Shown: positions 7,759-14,536 of the stretch, one piece after another
How the letters are laid out: every line of letters starts with the position of its first letter
Position numbering within the stretch: position 1 is the stretch's first letter
Notes under the pieces: generated by a model
What the model was told of the DNA's origin: nothing
Database searches by the model: none
What the model saw: the letters and a program-made list of their open reading frames with translations, nothing else
Assembly: GCA_028819945.1 (NCBI GenBank)
Contig: JAPPKQ010000013.1
Location: 1-15,083 of the forward strand
Reading direction: 5' to 3'
DNA: 15,083 nucleotides
DNA from: a bacterium
GTDB taxonomy: Bacteria; Actinomycetota; Acidimicrobiia; Acidimicrobiales; CATQHL01
Position numbers and translations under genes: made by a program

Positions 7759-7825
7759 CGCATTCACCCCACTCTGTTGTCTCAACTGCTGCTGTCTCCG
7801 CCGGCCCTTTGTCCGACCGGCAAGA

Positions 7826-7839
7826 TCCGCCGCGGCGGA
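7826..7839. repeat. 14-bp perfect palindrome before the LysM gene
   Basis: TCCGCCGCGGCGGA is fully self-complementary and lies in the 104-bp gap between the TadE/G-like and LysM genes. With no loop it cannot fold as a tight hairpin except by opening the centre, so it may be a protein site or simply GC-rich chance. Confidence 0.3.
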
Positions 7840-7862
7840 AACACGGGCGCCGTCACCGGGCA

Positions 7863-8324
7863 CTAGCGCCCGGCGCTGACACCCCAGGTGGCTCGGGCCT
7901 CCGCGGAGGCGCTCAGCCGCACACTCCCGCTGCCCAGTCCGAGAACCCGTACGCTCACGTCGCGGCTCAGCGACACCGACGCGCGGTCGCTCTGAACGGT
8001 GACGTCGGCGTCGAGGCCCGATCGGGCGGCCACGGCCCGCGCCGCGGACACCGCCGCGTCGGAGTCCAGCCGGACCGTCCCCGTCAACCGGTAGACGGTC
8101 ACGTCCACCTCCTGCACGGCGGCGCGGGCGGCCTGCCGGGCCAGGTCCGACAGGGCTCGGCGCTGGCCCCGCAACTCCGCCGAGTCGATCACGATGCCGG
8201 CGATCAGGAGGAACGCCACGAACAGCACCGCCACGAACAGGCTGACCACTCCCGTCTCGGCCCCGAGGCCTCCCGCGGGACTCGTCGTCCGGCCCCGCAT
8301 CGGGCCGCTCAAGCGGCGACTCAT
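7863..8324 (-). CDS. TadE/TadG-like pilus assembly protein
   Basis: A 153-residue protein with one N-terminal membrane helix (about 26-47, in TGVVSLFVAVLFVAFLLIAG) and an extracytoplasmic remainder that starts with the AELRGQRRALSDLARQAARAA stretch (49-69 region) typical of Tad-associated TadE/G-like proteins of actinobacteria, in which this helix carries Ala-rich heptads. Unlike the two TadE-like proteins encoded just upstream, the Gly before the helix (G25) is not followed by a Glu at +5 (the residue there is Phe30), so cleavage by the prepilin peptidase is doubtful. The ATG at 8324 overlaps the previous stop in ATGA, indicating coupled translation. It may be a minor pilus component or assembly factor. 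Confidence 0.75.
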   Translation of the reverse strand: MSRRLSGPMRGRTTSPAGGLGAETGVVSLFVAVLFVAFLLIAGIVIDSAELRGQRRALSDLARQAARAAVQEVDVTVYRLTGTVRLDSDAAVSAARAVAARSGLDADVTVQSDRASVSLSRDVSVRVLGLGSGSVRLSASAEARATWGVSAGR

Positions 8325-8749
8325 CGGCTGCCCCCGCGGCGTCGATCCACCACTTCGACGGCCGTGACATCGAGAGTCACCGACCCCGGCATGCGCAGGA
8401 GCGTGAGGTCCTCGAGCCTGGTGACGCAGCGAATCCCCACCGCGACCGAGCCTCCGGGGCGCAGCGCCGACACGTCGGCCACGACGTCGAACTCCGAGCA
8501 GCGCACCTGGCGCCTCCCGATCGTCGCCCGCGCTGTGCGGTCCGCGGCGGCTGCGGCCGCGCCGGGGTGCTGCCGCAACGAGGCGGCCCGGGCGGCCTCG
8601 GCGGCGACGTCGAGCATCTCCCCCCGCGTCTGACCCAACCGCCACGCGGCTGCGAGCAGCATGAGCGCGCCGAGCACGCCGACGACCACGAGCGCGAACT
8701 CCAGGGACAGCACTCCCCGGCGGTCGCCGGGCGCCGCCCGCACCCTCAC
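8321..8749 (-). CDS. TadE-like minor pseudopilin (second copy)
   Basis: A 142-residue TadE-family protein. A short basic leader ends in RRG (10-12), followed by VLSLEFALVVVGVLGALMLLAAAWR; cleavage after G12 would put Glu17 at +5 and Phe at +6, the TadE/Flp-type processing signature. The rest is extracytoplasmic, with an Ala-rich amphipathic helix (45-75) and a beta-rich end. Two cysteines (C84 and C108) are the only ones in the protein and could form a disulfide outside the membrane. The GTG at 8749 overlaps the stop of the previous TadE gene (GTGA), and its stop overlaps the next start. TadE proteins are minor pseudopilins needed for Flp pilus assembly. Confidence 0.82.
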   Translation of the reverse strand: MRVRAAPGDRRGVLSLEFALVVVGVLGALMLLAAAWRLGQTRGEMLDVAAEAARAASLRQHPGAAAAAADRTARATIGRRQVRCSEFDVVADVSALRPGGSVAVGIRCVTRLEDLTLLRMPGSVTLDVTAVEVVDRRRGGSR

Positions 8750-9138
8750 CGCCTGCCCTCTGGGATGAAGCGCTCCACCGGCCCCTGCGTCCCGTGCCTC
8801 ACGCCGATGGGCAGACCGACGACGATGCGGGGTGCGGCGGCCGACACGCTGACGATGACCTCGCCTCCCTTCTTCTGCACGTCGACGGCCAGGTCGCGCA
8901 CGAGCCGCTCGTCACCGACGGCGGCCTTCGCCACCGCCAGGGCGGAGAAGTCCGCGGCCTCGGCCGACTGGGCCGTCTCGAGCACGGCGTCGGCGGCGTC
9001 GGCGACCGCCAGTGCGGCGTTGAAGACCAGGCCGAAGTGGATCACGCTCATCACGAGCGCCAGCAGCGCCCCATAGAGCAGGACGAACTCGGTGGTCACC
9101 GCGCCGGACTCCTCGACCCGGTGCCCCCGCGGGGCCAA
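8746..9138 (-). CDS. TadE-like minor pseudopilin (first copy)
   Basis: A 130-residue TadE-family protein if read from the TTG at 9138. ESG (10-12) precedes AVTTEFVLLYGALLALVMSVIHFG; cut after G12, Glu17 sits at +5 and Phe18 at +6. After the membrane helix comes an Ala/Asp-rich helix (AALAVADAADAVLETAQSAEAADF, in parts) and a short beta-rich domain. The start is uncertain: TTG 9138 has GGAG with a 6-base spacer, while the in-frame GTG at 9162 (138 residues) has no ribosome site; both give the same mature protein. The gene follows flp by 56 bases and its TGA overlaps the next start in GTGA. Expected role: minor pseudopilin of the Tad pilus. Confidence 0.82.
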   Translation of the reverse strand: MAPRGHRVEESGAVTTEFVLLYGALLALVMSVIHFGLVFNAALAVADAADAVLETAQSAEAADFSALAVAKAAVGDERLVRDLAVDVQKKGGEVIVSVSAAAPRIVVGLPIGVRHGTQGPVERFIPEGRR

Positions 9139-9144
9139 CGGCCG

Positions 9145-9148
9145 CTCC
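9145..9148 (-). promoter_or_regulatory. Short ribosome site favouring a TTG start for the first TadE gene
   Basis: GGAG on the minus strand, 6 bases before the TTG at 9138. The competing GTG at 9162 is preceded only by pyrimidine-rich sequence. Confidence 0.4.
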
Positions 9149-9194
9149 GACGGCGCTCCCACGGCACGGGGCCGGCTGCGGGCAGGCCGGACTC

Positions 9195-9440
9195 TCAGTT
9201 GCCTTGGAGGAAGTTCTTGCGATTGGTCTTGACGTTGACGTCGGTGGAGATCTTGTTCGCGGTCTCCGAGGTCAGGTTGCGGACGACGCTCACCACGACG
9301 ATCGCCAGGGCGGCCACGCCGGCGACGAGCAGCGCCCACTCCGTCGTGGTGAGACCTCGCTCGTCGCCGCGCAGCTTCCGGCGAATGTCGGCGGCGGTCG
9401 CCGTCAACCAGACCCAGCCGCGGATCGATAGTTCCTGCAT
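9195..9440 (-). CDS. flp: Flp-type major pilin
   Basis: An 81-residue prepilin. A 29-residue leader ends in GDERG (25-29), followed by LTTTEWALLVAGVAALAIVV, the hydrophobic assembly helix. Processing after G29 gives Glu34 at +5, as in Flp pilins, but Trp35 stands at +6 where Flp proteins usually have Tyr. The mature protein would be 52 residues, ending in a polar tail (STDVNVKTNRKNFLQGN) rich in Asn and Lys. The ATG at 9440 is preceded by AAGGAG at 9452-9447 with a 6-base spacer, a strong site suited to high expression. A 151-bp gap with two inverted repeats separates it from tadC, unlike the overlapping genes upstream, so pilin expression may be set separately. The substrate of the divergent prepilin peptidase. 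Confidence 0.85.
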   Translation of the reverse strand: MQELSIRGWVWLTATAADIRRKLRGDERGLTTTEWALLVAGVAALAIVVVSVVRNLTSETANKISTDVNVKTNRKNFLQGN

Positions 9441-9446
9441 GGTTTG

Positions 9447-9452
9447 CTCCTT
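9447..9452 (-). promoter_or_regulatory. Strong ribosome binding site of flp
   Basis: AAGGAG on the minus strand with a 6-base AT-rich spacer to the ATG at 9440. It rules out the upstream in-frame ATG at 9524, which has no such site and would add a non-pilin leader. Confidence 0.65.
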
Positions 9453-9504
9453 GCTGTTGGTCGTCACTGCCGGCGGTGCTGCGTGGCGGCCGTCCGGTCT
9501 GCCT

Positions 9505-9529
9505 GATCGATGCCCGCACGTCATTGATC
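9505..9529. repeat. Imperfect inverted repeat upstream of flp
   Basis: GATCGATG (9505-9512) and CATTGATC (9522-9529) match as an inverted repeat at 7 of 8 positions around a 9-base centre, 65 bases upstream of the flp start. It could be a regulator site; no promoter hexamers were placed next to it. Confidence 0.35.
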
Positions 9530-9549
9530 GCCCGGCGGGTTCGCTGGAC

Positions 9550-9568
9550 GCCCGGAGCCGTTCCGGGC
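9550..9568 (-). terminator. Stem-loop between tadC and flp
   Basis: A perfect 7-bp stem GCCCGGA/TCCGGGC with a 5-base loop, 23 bases after the tadC stop. No T-run follows on the minus strand. It may be a weak terminator or a processing and stability element that lets the downstream pilin part be expressed at another level than the upstream machinery. Confidence 0.45.
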
Positions 9569-9591
9569 AGGGCTGGGGCAGCCGGCGCCGC

Positions 9592-10482
9592 TCACAGCAT
9601 CTCCAGCAGCGAACTCAGCGCCGGGTAGCCGACGAAGGCGACGAAGGCGATCGCCACGACGACGGTCGGGATCGACATGCGCTCGGTCGTGGAGTCGGCC
9701 TTCATGCGGACGCCGGCCAACTCGAGGGCGCTGAGCATCTCCGCCTTGCAGGCCAGAGCCTCGGCGGGACTTGCGCCCTGCTCGGCGGTGAGGCGGATCG
9801 TGGCGGCCAATTCGTCAACGTCCGGCACACCTATCTCGGCGGCCAGACGCTGGAACCCGGCCGCGGGAGGCCTGCCGTTCACCCTGCTCCAGTCCATCGC
9901 CGCCTTCAGCTCGTCGAATGCCCAGCCGCTGCCGACCGCGGCGGCCTGGTACAGCGCCCCGTCGCTGTGGCTCCCGCCCGCCACGAGGATCTTGACCAGG
10001 TCCATGTAGGCGCTGAGTGCCCGCAGGAACTGCTCCCGTCGCTCGGTCGCCTTCTTGCGCAGTGCCCCGTCGGCGCCGACGTAGCCACCGAGGACTCCCA
10101 GGGCCGCGAGCATCAACACGCCCCAGACCGGCGGCGCCAGGCCCACCAGGCGCGCCCCGTAACTCACGGCCGTCAACGCCCCCGCCCCGGCCAACGCGCC
10201 CGCCAGTTTGGCGAAGGCGTGCTCGGCGGGGCTACGGCCGACGATCCTCAGGTCCATCCCCAGGGTGCCGAGATCGAATCCGAGCGACTCGACGACCCGC
10301 AGGGATCGCTGCTCGGCCCGGCCGCGCCAGCCGGCGGATCGCCCGGCAGGACCGTTTCCGCTCCGGGTGGCCGGCTCGCGGTACTCGCTGAGCGCTCGCA
10401 GCAACGGCACGGGGCCTCGTAACAGCCCGCGACCCACCAGCCAGATCCCGGCACCGACGAGCGCCCCGACCAGAGCCGTCAT
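9592..10482 (-). CDS. tadC: Tad pilus inner-membrane platform protein TadC
   Basis: A 296-residue type II secretion system F-domain protein. A first hydrophobic segment lies near residues 1-20, two more near 90-140 (AKLAGALAGAGALTAV and VWGVLMLAALGVLGGYVGA) and one at the C-terminus (IPTVVVAIAFVAFVGYPALS). Between them sits the cytoplasmic helical domain, starting RREQFLRALSAYMDLVKILVAGG and including GASPAEALACKAEML near 240, the order typical of TadC. Together with TadB it forms the platform turned by the TadA ATPase. The ATG at 10482 overlaps the tadB TGA (ATGA). It is the last gene of the overlapping block; a stem-loop follows. Confidence 0.87.
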   Translation of the reverse strand: MTALVGALVGAGIWLVGRGLLRGPVPLLRALSEYREPATRSGNGPAGRSAGWRGRAEQRSLRVVESLGFDLGTLGMDLRIVGRSPAEHAFAKLAGALAGAGALTAVSYGARLVGLAPPVWGVLMLAALGVLGGYVGADGALRKKATERREQFLRALSAYMDLVKILVAGGSHSDGALYQAAAVGSGWAFDELKAAMDWSRVNGRPPAAGFQRLAAEIGVPDVDELAATIRLTAEQGASPAEALACKAEMLSALELAGVRMKADSTTERMSIPTVVVAIAFVAFVGYPALSSLLEML

Positions 10483-11342
10483 CGCACCAACCGCGCCATC
10501 CCCGCCGCCGCGGGATCGAAGTAGCGCTCAGGAGGCGGCACGCGGCCCAGCCGCGCCAGCAACCAGAATCCGCCCAGGAACACGCAGCCGATGCCCGTCA
10601 GCACGATCTGGCCTCCGAAGCCGTCGTAGGGTGCCAGGTAACCGCGATCCACCAGGTACAGACCACCGGCCATCACCGCGGTCGTGCCCACGATGAGGCG
10701 GGCGGAGGTGCGGTAGCGCGCCCGGGCGGCGTCGGCCTCGACCACCAGGCGGCTCTCGGCTCGCACGACCTGTGCCTGCGACCGGAGCAGCGGTACGAGG
10801 TCCTGGGCACCCTGGACCGACGCCAGGACCAGTGAGGCGGCGACCTTGTCGACAGCGGGATGGGCCACGTCGGAGGCGAACGCCAGCAGAGCCTCGGGCA
10901 GGGGACGGACCTCCAGGCGGCCGGCCAACTCCTGGACCTCCCGGCGGATGGCGGCGGGCGCCGCGGAGGCCGAGCCGGCGATCGCCCGCTCGATGCCCCC
11001 ACCGGCGGCCAGGATGGCGTAGAGCATCTCGATCCAGCCGGCGATGGCGTCGCCGCGCTCGCTGACGGCGCGCAGGCCCTCGCCCTTCCCGAACCGCCCG
11101 GCGAACAGCACGATCCCGGCGGCAACGAGGGCGCCTGCACTGAGCCATCCCGTGGCAGCGAAGATCAGAACGCCCGCCACCGTCGCGATCGATCCGCGGC
11201 GCAGCGCGGCCAGCGAGGCCAGGACACTCGCCGCGGAGCCGCGGCTCCGGGGAACCATCACCCGCCCTCTCAGACCTGCTGCCAGCACCCAGGTGCCCAG
11301 GCCCCCGAGGCCCCCGCAAACCACCGCCAACAGGTGGCTCAC
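10479..11342 (-). CDS. tadB: Tad pilus inner-membrane platform protein TadB
   Basis: A 287-residue type II secretion system F-domain protein. Hydrophobic segments occur at about 4-25 (LAVVCGGLGGLGTWVLAAGL), at 50-80, and twice near the C-terminus (LIVGTTAVMAGGLYLVDRG and IVLTGIGCVFLGGFWLLARLG). The central cytoplasmic domain carries IAGWIEMLYAILAAGGGIERAI and the ASVQGAQDLVPLLRSQAQVVR stretch, as in actinobacterial TadB. The start GTG at 11342 overlaps the tadA stop (GTGA). The frame is open for nearly 2 kb upstream, but that is a shadow of tadA and tadZ, not a fused protein. Partner of TadC and TadA in pilus assembly. Confidence 0.87.
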   Translation of the reverse strand: MSHLLAVVCGGLGGLGTWVLAAGLRGRVMVPRSRGSAASVLASLAALRRGSIATVAGVLIFAATGWLSAGALVAAGIVLFAGRFGKGEGLRAVSERGDAIAGWIEMLYAILAAGGGIERAIAGSASAAPAAIRREVQELAGRLEVRPLPEALLAFASDVAHPAVDKVAASLVLASVQGAQDLVPLLRSQAQVVRAESRLVVEADAARARYRTSARLIVGTTAVMAGGLYLVDRGYLAPYDGFGGQIVLTGIGCVFLGGFWLLARLGRVPPPERYFDPAAAGMARLVR

Positions 11343-12754
11343 CGGTCCCACCAGCCCTCGGGTCGATTCATGAGCGCAGGGTCGAAACCCGCTTCGGTGA
11401 GCCGCCGGAGCGTCGGCTCGGCCCGCAACGGTTCGCCCGAGGGCACCGCCCAGCCCCCCGGGGAGGGGCGCCAGACCTCGTTGGAGAGCACGTGGGTGTC
11501 CGTCGAGCCGACGACCTCGCGGATGCTCGTGATCCGCCTCGTCCCGCCGATCGCCTCGACGTGCACCACGAAGTCCACCGCCGACCCCACGAGCCGGTAG
11601 GTGAAGGCTCGGGAGAACTGCTGAGGCGTCAGCGAGGCGTACATGGTGAGCCGCTCGAAGGCCTCGGCGGTGCTGTTGGCGTGGATGGTGCACAGCGAGC
11701 CGTCCTGACCCGAGGTCATGGCCAGCAGCATCCCCAGGACCTCCGGGCCGCGCACCTCGCCCACGACGATGCGGTCGGCGTGCATGCGCAGGCATTCGCG
11801 CAGCAATGCCTCCAGCGGGAACGCCCCTGCGCCCTCCACGTTGGGAGCGCGGGCCTCGAGGACTCCGATGTCGGGATGCAGGTCGGCGTAGTGGTGCAGG
11901 CCCAGTTCCAGTTCGTCCTCGACGGTGATGATCCGCTCCTGCGGGGGCACCTCGTTCAGCAGGCTCCGCACGAGGGTGGTCTTGCCGGCCCCCATGCCCC
12001 CGCACACCACGATGTTGAATCCGGCGCGCACCGCGGCGCCGAAGAACGACTCGATGGCACGGTCGAACATGCCCGCCGACCGCAACTCCGACAGCCGCGC
12101 CAGGTCGGGGTCGTGCAGGCGGATGGTCACCATCGGCACCAGCGAGACCGCCATGACCGCGTGCAGCCGGCCGCCGTTGGGCAGGCGCATGTTCAGCACC
12201 GGCGAGGAGACGTCGAAGCGCCGCCCGGTGCGATCCAGGGTGGCGCCGACCCAGCGGATCTGCTCGATGAGCTCGTCGTTGCTGGCGGCCACCGGCTCGC
12301 CCCTCCACTTGTTGCCGCGGCGGTCCACCAACCAGACGTCGTCGCAGCCGTTGATGTGGATGTCGGTGAGCTCGGGGGCGTTCAGGAACCGCTCCCACGG
12401 CCCGGTGCCGAAGGCGTATGCCAGTGCCGTCCCTGCCAGGCGCTCCTCGGCCGAGGCGTCGAGCATCGGCGCCCCGGCCGCCAGCCGGTGCTGCGCCAGG
12501 CTCCGCATCCACTCGCCGATGACCGCTCGTGCCCGCTCGCGGCGCTCGGGATCCGCGGGCCGGCGCCCGGCTCGGTTCTCCTGCTCGATCCAGGTGGCCA
12601 GTTCGCCGCGCAGATGTTCCAGGAGCCCCTCCAGCAGTTCCTTCGGGAGGGTGTCGGCACCGCCGGGGGCGCCGGCCGGCGCCGTGGCAGCCGTCTCGCC
12701 GGTCGGCGCCGGTGCCTCCGGGGGCGAGCCGGGCGGCGGGAGGAACTCGCTCAT
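11339..12754 (-). CDS. tadA: Tad pilus assembly ATPase TadA (CpaF type)
   Basis: A 471-residue secretion ATPase of the PulE/VirB11/CpaF superfamily. After a Pro/Ala-rich start (1-35) comes the N-terminal domain with PELTDIHINGCDDVWLVDRRG (127-147), typical of CpaF. ATPase motifs: Walker A GGMGAGKTT (252-260), Asp box TVEDELELGLHH (277-288), Walker B-like RIVVGEVRG (328-336) and His box GSLCTIHANS (352-361). All catalytic positions look intact. It hydrolyses ATP to drive pilin insertion and extraction through TadB/TadC. The ATG at 12754 overlaps the tadZ stop (ATGA) and the TGA overlaps the tadB start, so expression is probably strictly coupled. TadA and CpaF are used as names for the same family. 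Confidence 0.93.
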   Translation of the reverse strand: MSEFLPPPGSPPEAPAPTGETAATAPAGAPGGADTLPKELLEGLLEHLRGELATWIEQENRAGRRPADPERRERARAVIGEWMRSLAQHRLAAGAPMLDASAEERLAGTALAYAFGTGPWERFLNAPELTDIHINGCDDVWLVDRRGNKWRGEPVAASNDELIEQIRWVGATLDRTGRRFDVSSPVLNMRLPNGGRLHAVMAVSLVPMVTIRLHDPDLARLSELRSAGMFDRAIESFFGAAVRAGFNIVVCGGMGAGKTTLVRSLLNEVPPQERIITVEDELELGLHHYADLHPDIGVLEARAPNVEGAGAFPLEALLRECLRMHADRIVVGEVRGPEVLGMLLAMTSGQDGSLCTIHANSTAEAFERLTMYASLTPQQFSRAFTYRLVGSAVDFVVHVEAIGGTRRITSIREVVGSTDTHVLSNEVWRPSPGGWAVPSGEPLRAEPTLRRLTEAGFDPALMNRPEGWWDR

Positions 12755-13509
12755 GCGCCTTCGGCGCGGGAGGGCAGCGGCGCGCCCGCCGAGCAGAGAT
12801 GCACGAGGAGGTCGGTGACGACTCTGGTGGTCCGCGCCAGTTGCGACCGCCGCAGCGCCCGCTCGCGCCCTCCGTCGCCGGCCAGCGCCGCGGCACCCCG
12901 TGCGTCCCCGGCGACCGAGCCGAGGACCCAGGCGCGGTCGCCGGTGGTCTGACGCAGGGCGGCGTCGATCTCTCCGACCGGATAGGGGCCGTCCCCCACC
13001 ACGACGGCCGACAGCGGCCGGTGTTCCGAGAGCGCCCCGGCCCGGTCGAGCAGCACGGCGAGGCTCTCGAACCGCGGTCGCACCACGACGACGACGAAGT
13101 CCGCCTGCGCACAAAGGCGCGCCTGCGGTCCGGAGGCTCGCAGGCGCCCGGCATCGACGAGGAGGTCGGTGTCGCGCAGGCACCGGTCCAACTCGCCGAA
13201 GTCGACCTGCTCCAGAGCGGCCGCCGTGGCCGCTCCACCGGGTGCCACCAGCACGGGAGGACCGTCGGGAAGCCGCTGGCAGGCGGACCAGAACTCGCCG
13301 GGGCTCAGGCCGTGACGCGCCCCGGCCGCGAAGCTCACCAGGCTGGGGTTGTCGGGATGCAGCCCGAAGCGAGGGGCCACGGCACCCCCGTCGGGATCGG
13401 CCTCGACGAGGGCGACCCGGCGGTGGCGCGGCCACTGGTAGCCGACGCAGGCGACCAGGGTCGTCACCCCGGGCGCTTCCTTGAGGGATCCGAAGACCAG
13501 GAGGCTCAC
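12751..13509 (-). CDS. tadZ: TadZ/CpaE-like ParA-family protein with a deviant P-loop
   Basis: A 252-residue MinD/ParA-fold protein. The first strand is followed by FGSLKEAPGVTTLV (6-19): the loop keeps SLK and GVTT but lacks the usual GK(T/S) lysine, so it is a deviant P-loop. VALVEADPDGGAVAPRFGL (32-50) takes the place of the ParA strand with the catalytic-site Asp, and LLVDAG (116-121) the Walker B region. TadZ/CpaE proteins localise the Tad machine at the pole or membrane, and such weakened P-loops are usual in the actinobacterial branch. No separate receiver domain is present, unlike in CpaE of some proteobacteria. The GTG at 13509 overlaps the cpaB stop (GTGA). Whether it binds or hydrolyses ATP cannot be told. 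Confidence 0.78.
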   Translation of the reverse strand: MSLLVFGSLKEAPGVTTLVACVGYQWPRHRRVALVEADPDGGAVAPRFGLHPDNPSLVSFAAGARHGLSPGEFWSACQRLPDGPPVLVAPGGAATAAALEQVDFGELDRCLRDTDLLVDAGRLRASGPQARLCAQADFVVVVVRPRFESLAVLLDRAGALSEHRPLSAVVVGDGPYPVGEIDAALRQTTGDRAWVLGSVAGDARGAAALAGDGGRERALRRSQLARTTRVVTDLLVHLCSAGAPLPSRAEGA

Positions 13510-14297
13510 GAGGCCACCTCGGCCAGGCGAGGGCCGGACTCCGTCGCCGCAACCACCCGCGGCGCCGCGGCTCTCGGTACCAGCAGCGACACGAGTGCGT
13601 CGCTGCCCTCCTCGCCGCCGAGCCACAGCAGATCGAACACCTCCACGCCCGACACCACGACCGGATCGTCCCAGCCGACCAGCGGCTCGCTCGTGAGCAG
13701 GTCCACGACGTCGCCGACGGCGAGCGTGCTCACCGGGTAGCGCCCGGCGCTGAGCTGCAGGCCGACCACAGCGAAGTCCGGTGGGATGCTCGATCCTGCC
13801 TCCAGCAGAGAGCCGCTCACGAAGCCGCCCGCGTCGGCGCGGAACGCCACGGTTCGCCCCACCACCTCTGCGGCATTGGCGACGTCCACCACGTCCACCG
13901 GTATGTCGCTGTCTATGCTCGCCACCGCGAGATCGTCCGGCGCCACCACCTGCCCCCTGGTCATCTCGTTCGCCCACACCAGCACCGCGGCGCGCGGCGG
14001 CTGCCGACCGGCCAGCATCAGCGCGCCGATCGCCCCGAGTCCGATGAGAACCACCCCGACCGCCAACTCCGGGACACGCCGCCGCACGGCGCGCCCCGGC
14101 GCGCTCGGGGACCTCTCCGCAGGGCTCCGCTGCTGGTCGCCGGATCCTGCGATCCGCCCGCCGCCCGGCGTCCCAGCGGTCGGCTCCCTCGATGCTGCGG
14201 GCACCTCGGGGGCCGCTGAGTCGACCGGGCCGCGCGAGGCCGAGGGACCGGGACCGGCGAGCGACGAGCCCGCTCGTGGCGGATTGCTGAACGACAC
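13506..14297 (-). CDS. cpaB: CpaB-like SAF-domain pilus assembly protein
   Basis: A 263-residue protein, first gene of the pilus operon. Residues 1-75 are a Pro/Ser/Gly-rich cytoplasmic leader ending in RAVRRR, then a single membrane helix (76-97, ELAVGVVLIGLGAIGALML). Outside lies a SAF-type domain (104-165) with VLVWANEMTRGQVVAPDDLAV in two parts and DVVDVANAAEVVGRTVAF; a second conserved piece, YPVSTLAVGDVVDLLTS (187-203), fits the CpaB/RcpC C-terminal domain. These proteins assist Tad pilus assembly and may touch the cell wall. The GTG at 14297 is chosen for the strong GAGGAGG site before it; an in-frame GTG at 14366 would fall inside the 23-bp palindrome of the leader. Its stop overlaps the tadZ start. 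Confidence 0.8.
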   Translation of the reverse strand: MSFSNPPRAGSSLAGPGPSASRGPVDSAAPEVPAASREPTAGTPGGGRIAGSGDQQRSPAERSPSAPGRAVRRRVPELAVGVVLIGLGAIGALMLAGRQPPRAAVLVWANEMTRGQVVAPDDLAVASIDSDIPVDVVDVANAAEVVGRTVAFRADAGGFVSGSLLEAGSSIPPDFAVVGLQLSAGRYPVSTLAVGDVVDLLTSEPLVGWDDPVVVSGVEVFDLLWLGGEEGSDALVSLLVPRAAAPRVVAATESGPRLAEVAS

Positions 14298-14305
14298 CGT
14301 CGCGA

Positions 14306-14312
14306 CCTCCTC
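14306..14312 (-). promoter_or_regulatory. Ribosome binding site deciding the cpaB start
   Basis: GAGGAGG on the minus strand with an 8-base spacer to the GTG at 14297. It favours this start over the in-frame GTG at 14366. Confidence 0.65.
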
Positions 14313-14360
14313 TGCGCGCACGACCGCTCGGGCTGCCCAGAGGACTGCAAGAGGTCCGCA

Positions 14361-14383
14361 CGGCACAGCGCAGCGCTGTGCCG
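14361..14383 (-). repeat. 23-bp perfect palindrome in the leader of the Tad operon
   Basis: Two 11-bp arms, CGGCACAGCGC and its exact complement, flank one central base. It lies 63 bases upstream of the cpaB start and about 100 bases after the predicted transcription start. As DNA it suits a dimeric regulator; as RNA it could fold into a stem with part of the centre forming the loop. No T-run follows on the minus strand, so an ordinary intrinsic terminator is unlikely. Confidence 0.65.
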
Positions 14384-14451
14384 CCGGAAGATCGGCTGAA
14401 CCGCCGCCGGAGGGAAACGGGAAGGCGAGGCCTCCAACTGCCCGCCCCGTC

Positions 14452-14467
14452 AGCCGCCTCTGCGGCT
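14452..14467. repeat. Small inverted repeat in the Tad operon leader
   Basis: AGCCGC (14452-14457) and GCGGCT (14462-14467) form a 6-bp stem around a CTCT loop, just inside the predicted leader. It may be a minor RNA stem; with this base composition chance is possible. Confidence 0.3.
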
Positions 14468-14490
14468 CCGCTGCGGTTCGAGCAGACTGA

Positions 14491-14519
14491 AGACTAATCG
14501 GAGAAGACCGGAATTACAA
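14491..14519 (-). promoter_or_regulatory. Candidate promoter of the Tad pilus operon
   Basis: On the minus strand TTGTAA (14519-14514), a 17-base spacer and TAGTCT (14496-14491). The predicted start point is near 14484, giving a leader of about 185 bases that includes the 23-bp palindrome. The site lies in the most AT-rich stretch of the window. Motif-based only. Confidence 0.45.
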
Positions 14520-14530
14520 GAAATTATTTC
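14520..14530. promoter_or_regulatory. AT-rich palindrome between the divergent promoters
   Basis: GAAATTATTTC is an 11-bp palindrome with 5-bp arms. It lies between the predicted -35 of the pilus operon and the predicted -35 of the prepilin peptidase, a place where one regulator could affect both. Confidence 0.35.
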
Positions 14531-14536
14531 ATTATG

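Noticed and set aside
7772..7795. CTG/CTC-rich repeats before the LysM gene as a possible tandem repeat
   Set aside because: Too short and imperfect to be a real tandem array.
8794..10422. A 542-residue plus-strand frame opposite TadE, flp and tadC
   Set aside because: Antisense shadow of several well-supported pilus genes; no recognisable domain.
10479..13238. A 919-residue frame that would fuse tadB to a long N-terminal part
   Set aside because: The upstream part is the wrong frame of tadA and tadZ; the tadB GTG at 11342 in a GTGA overlap explains the gene.
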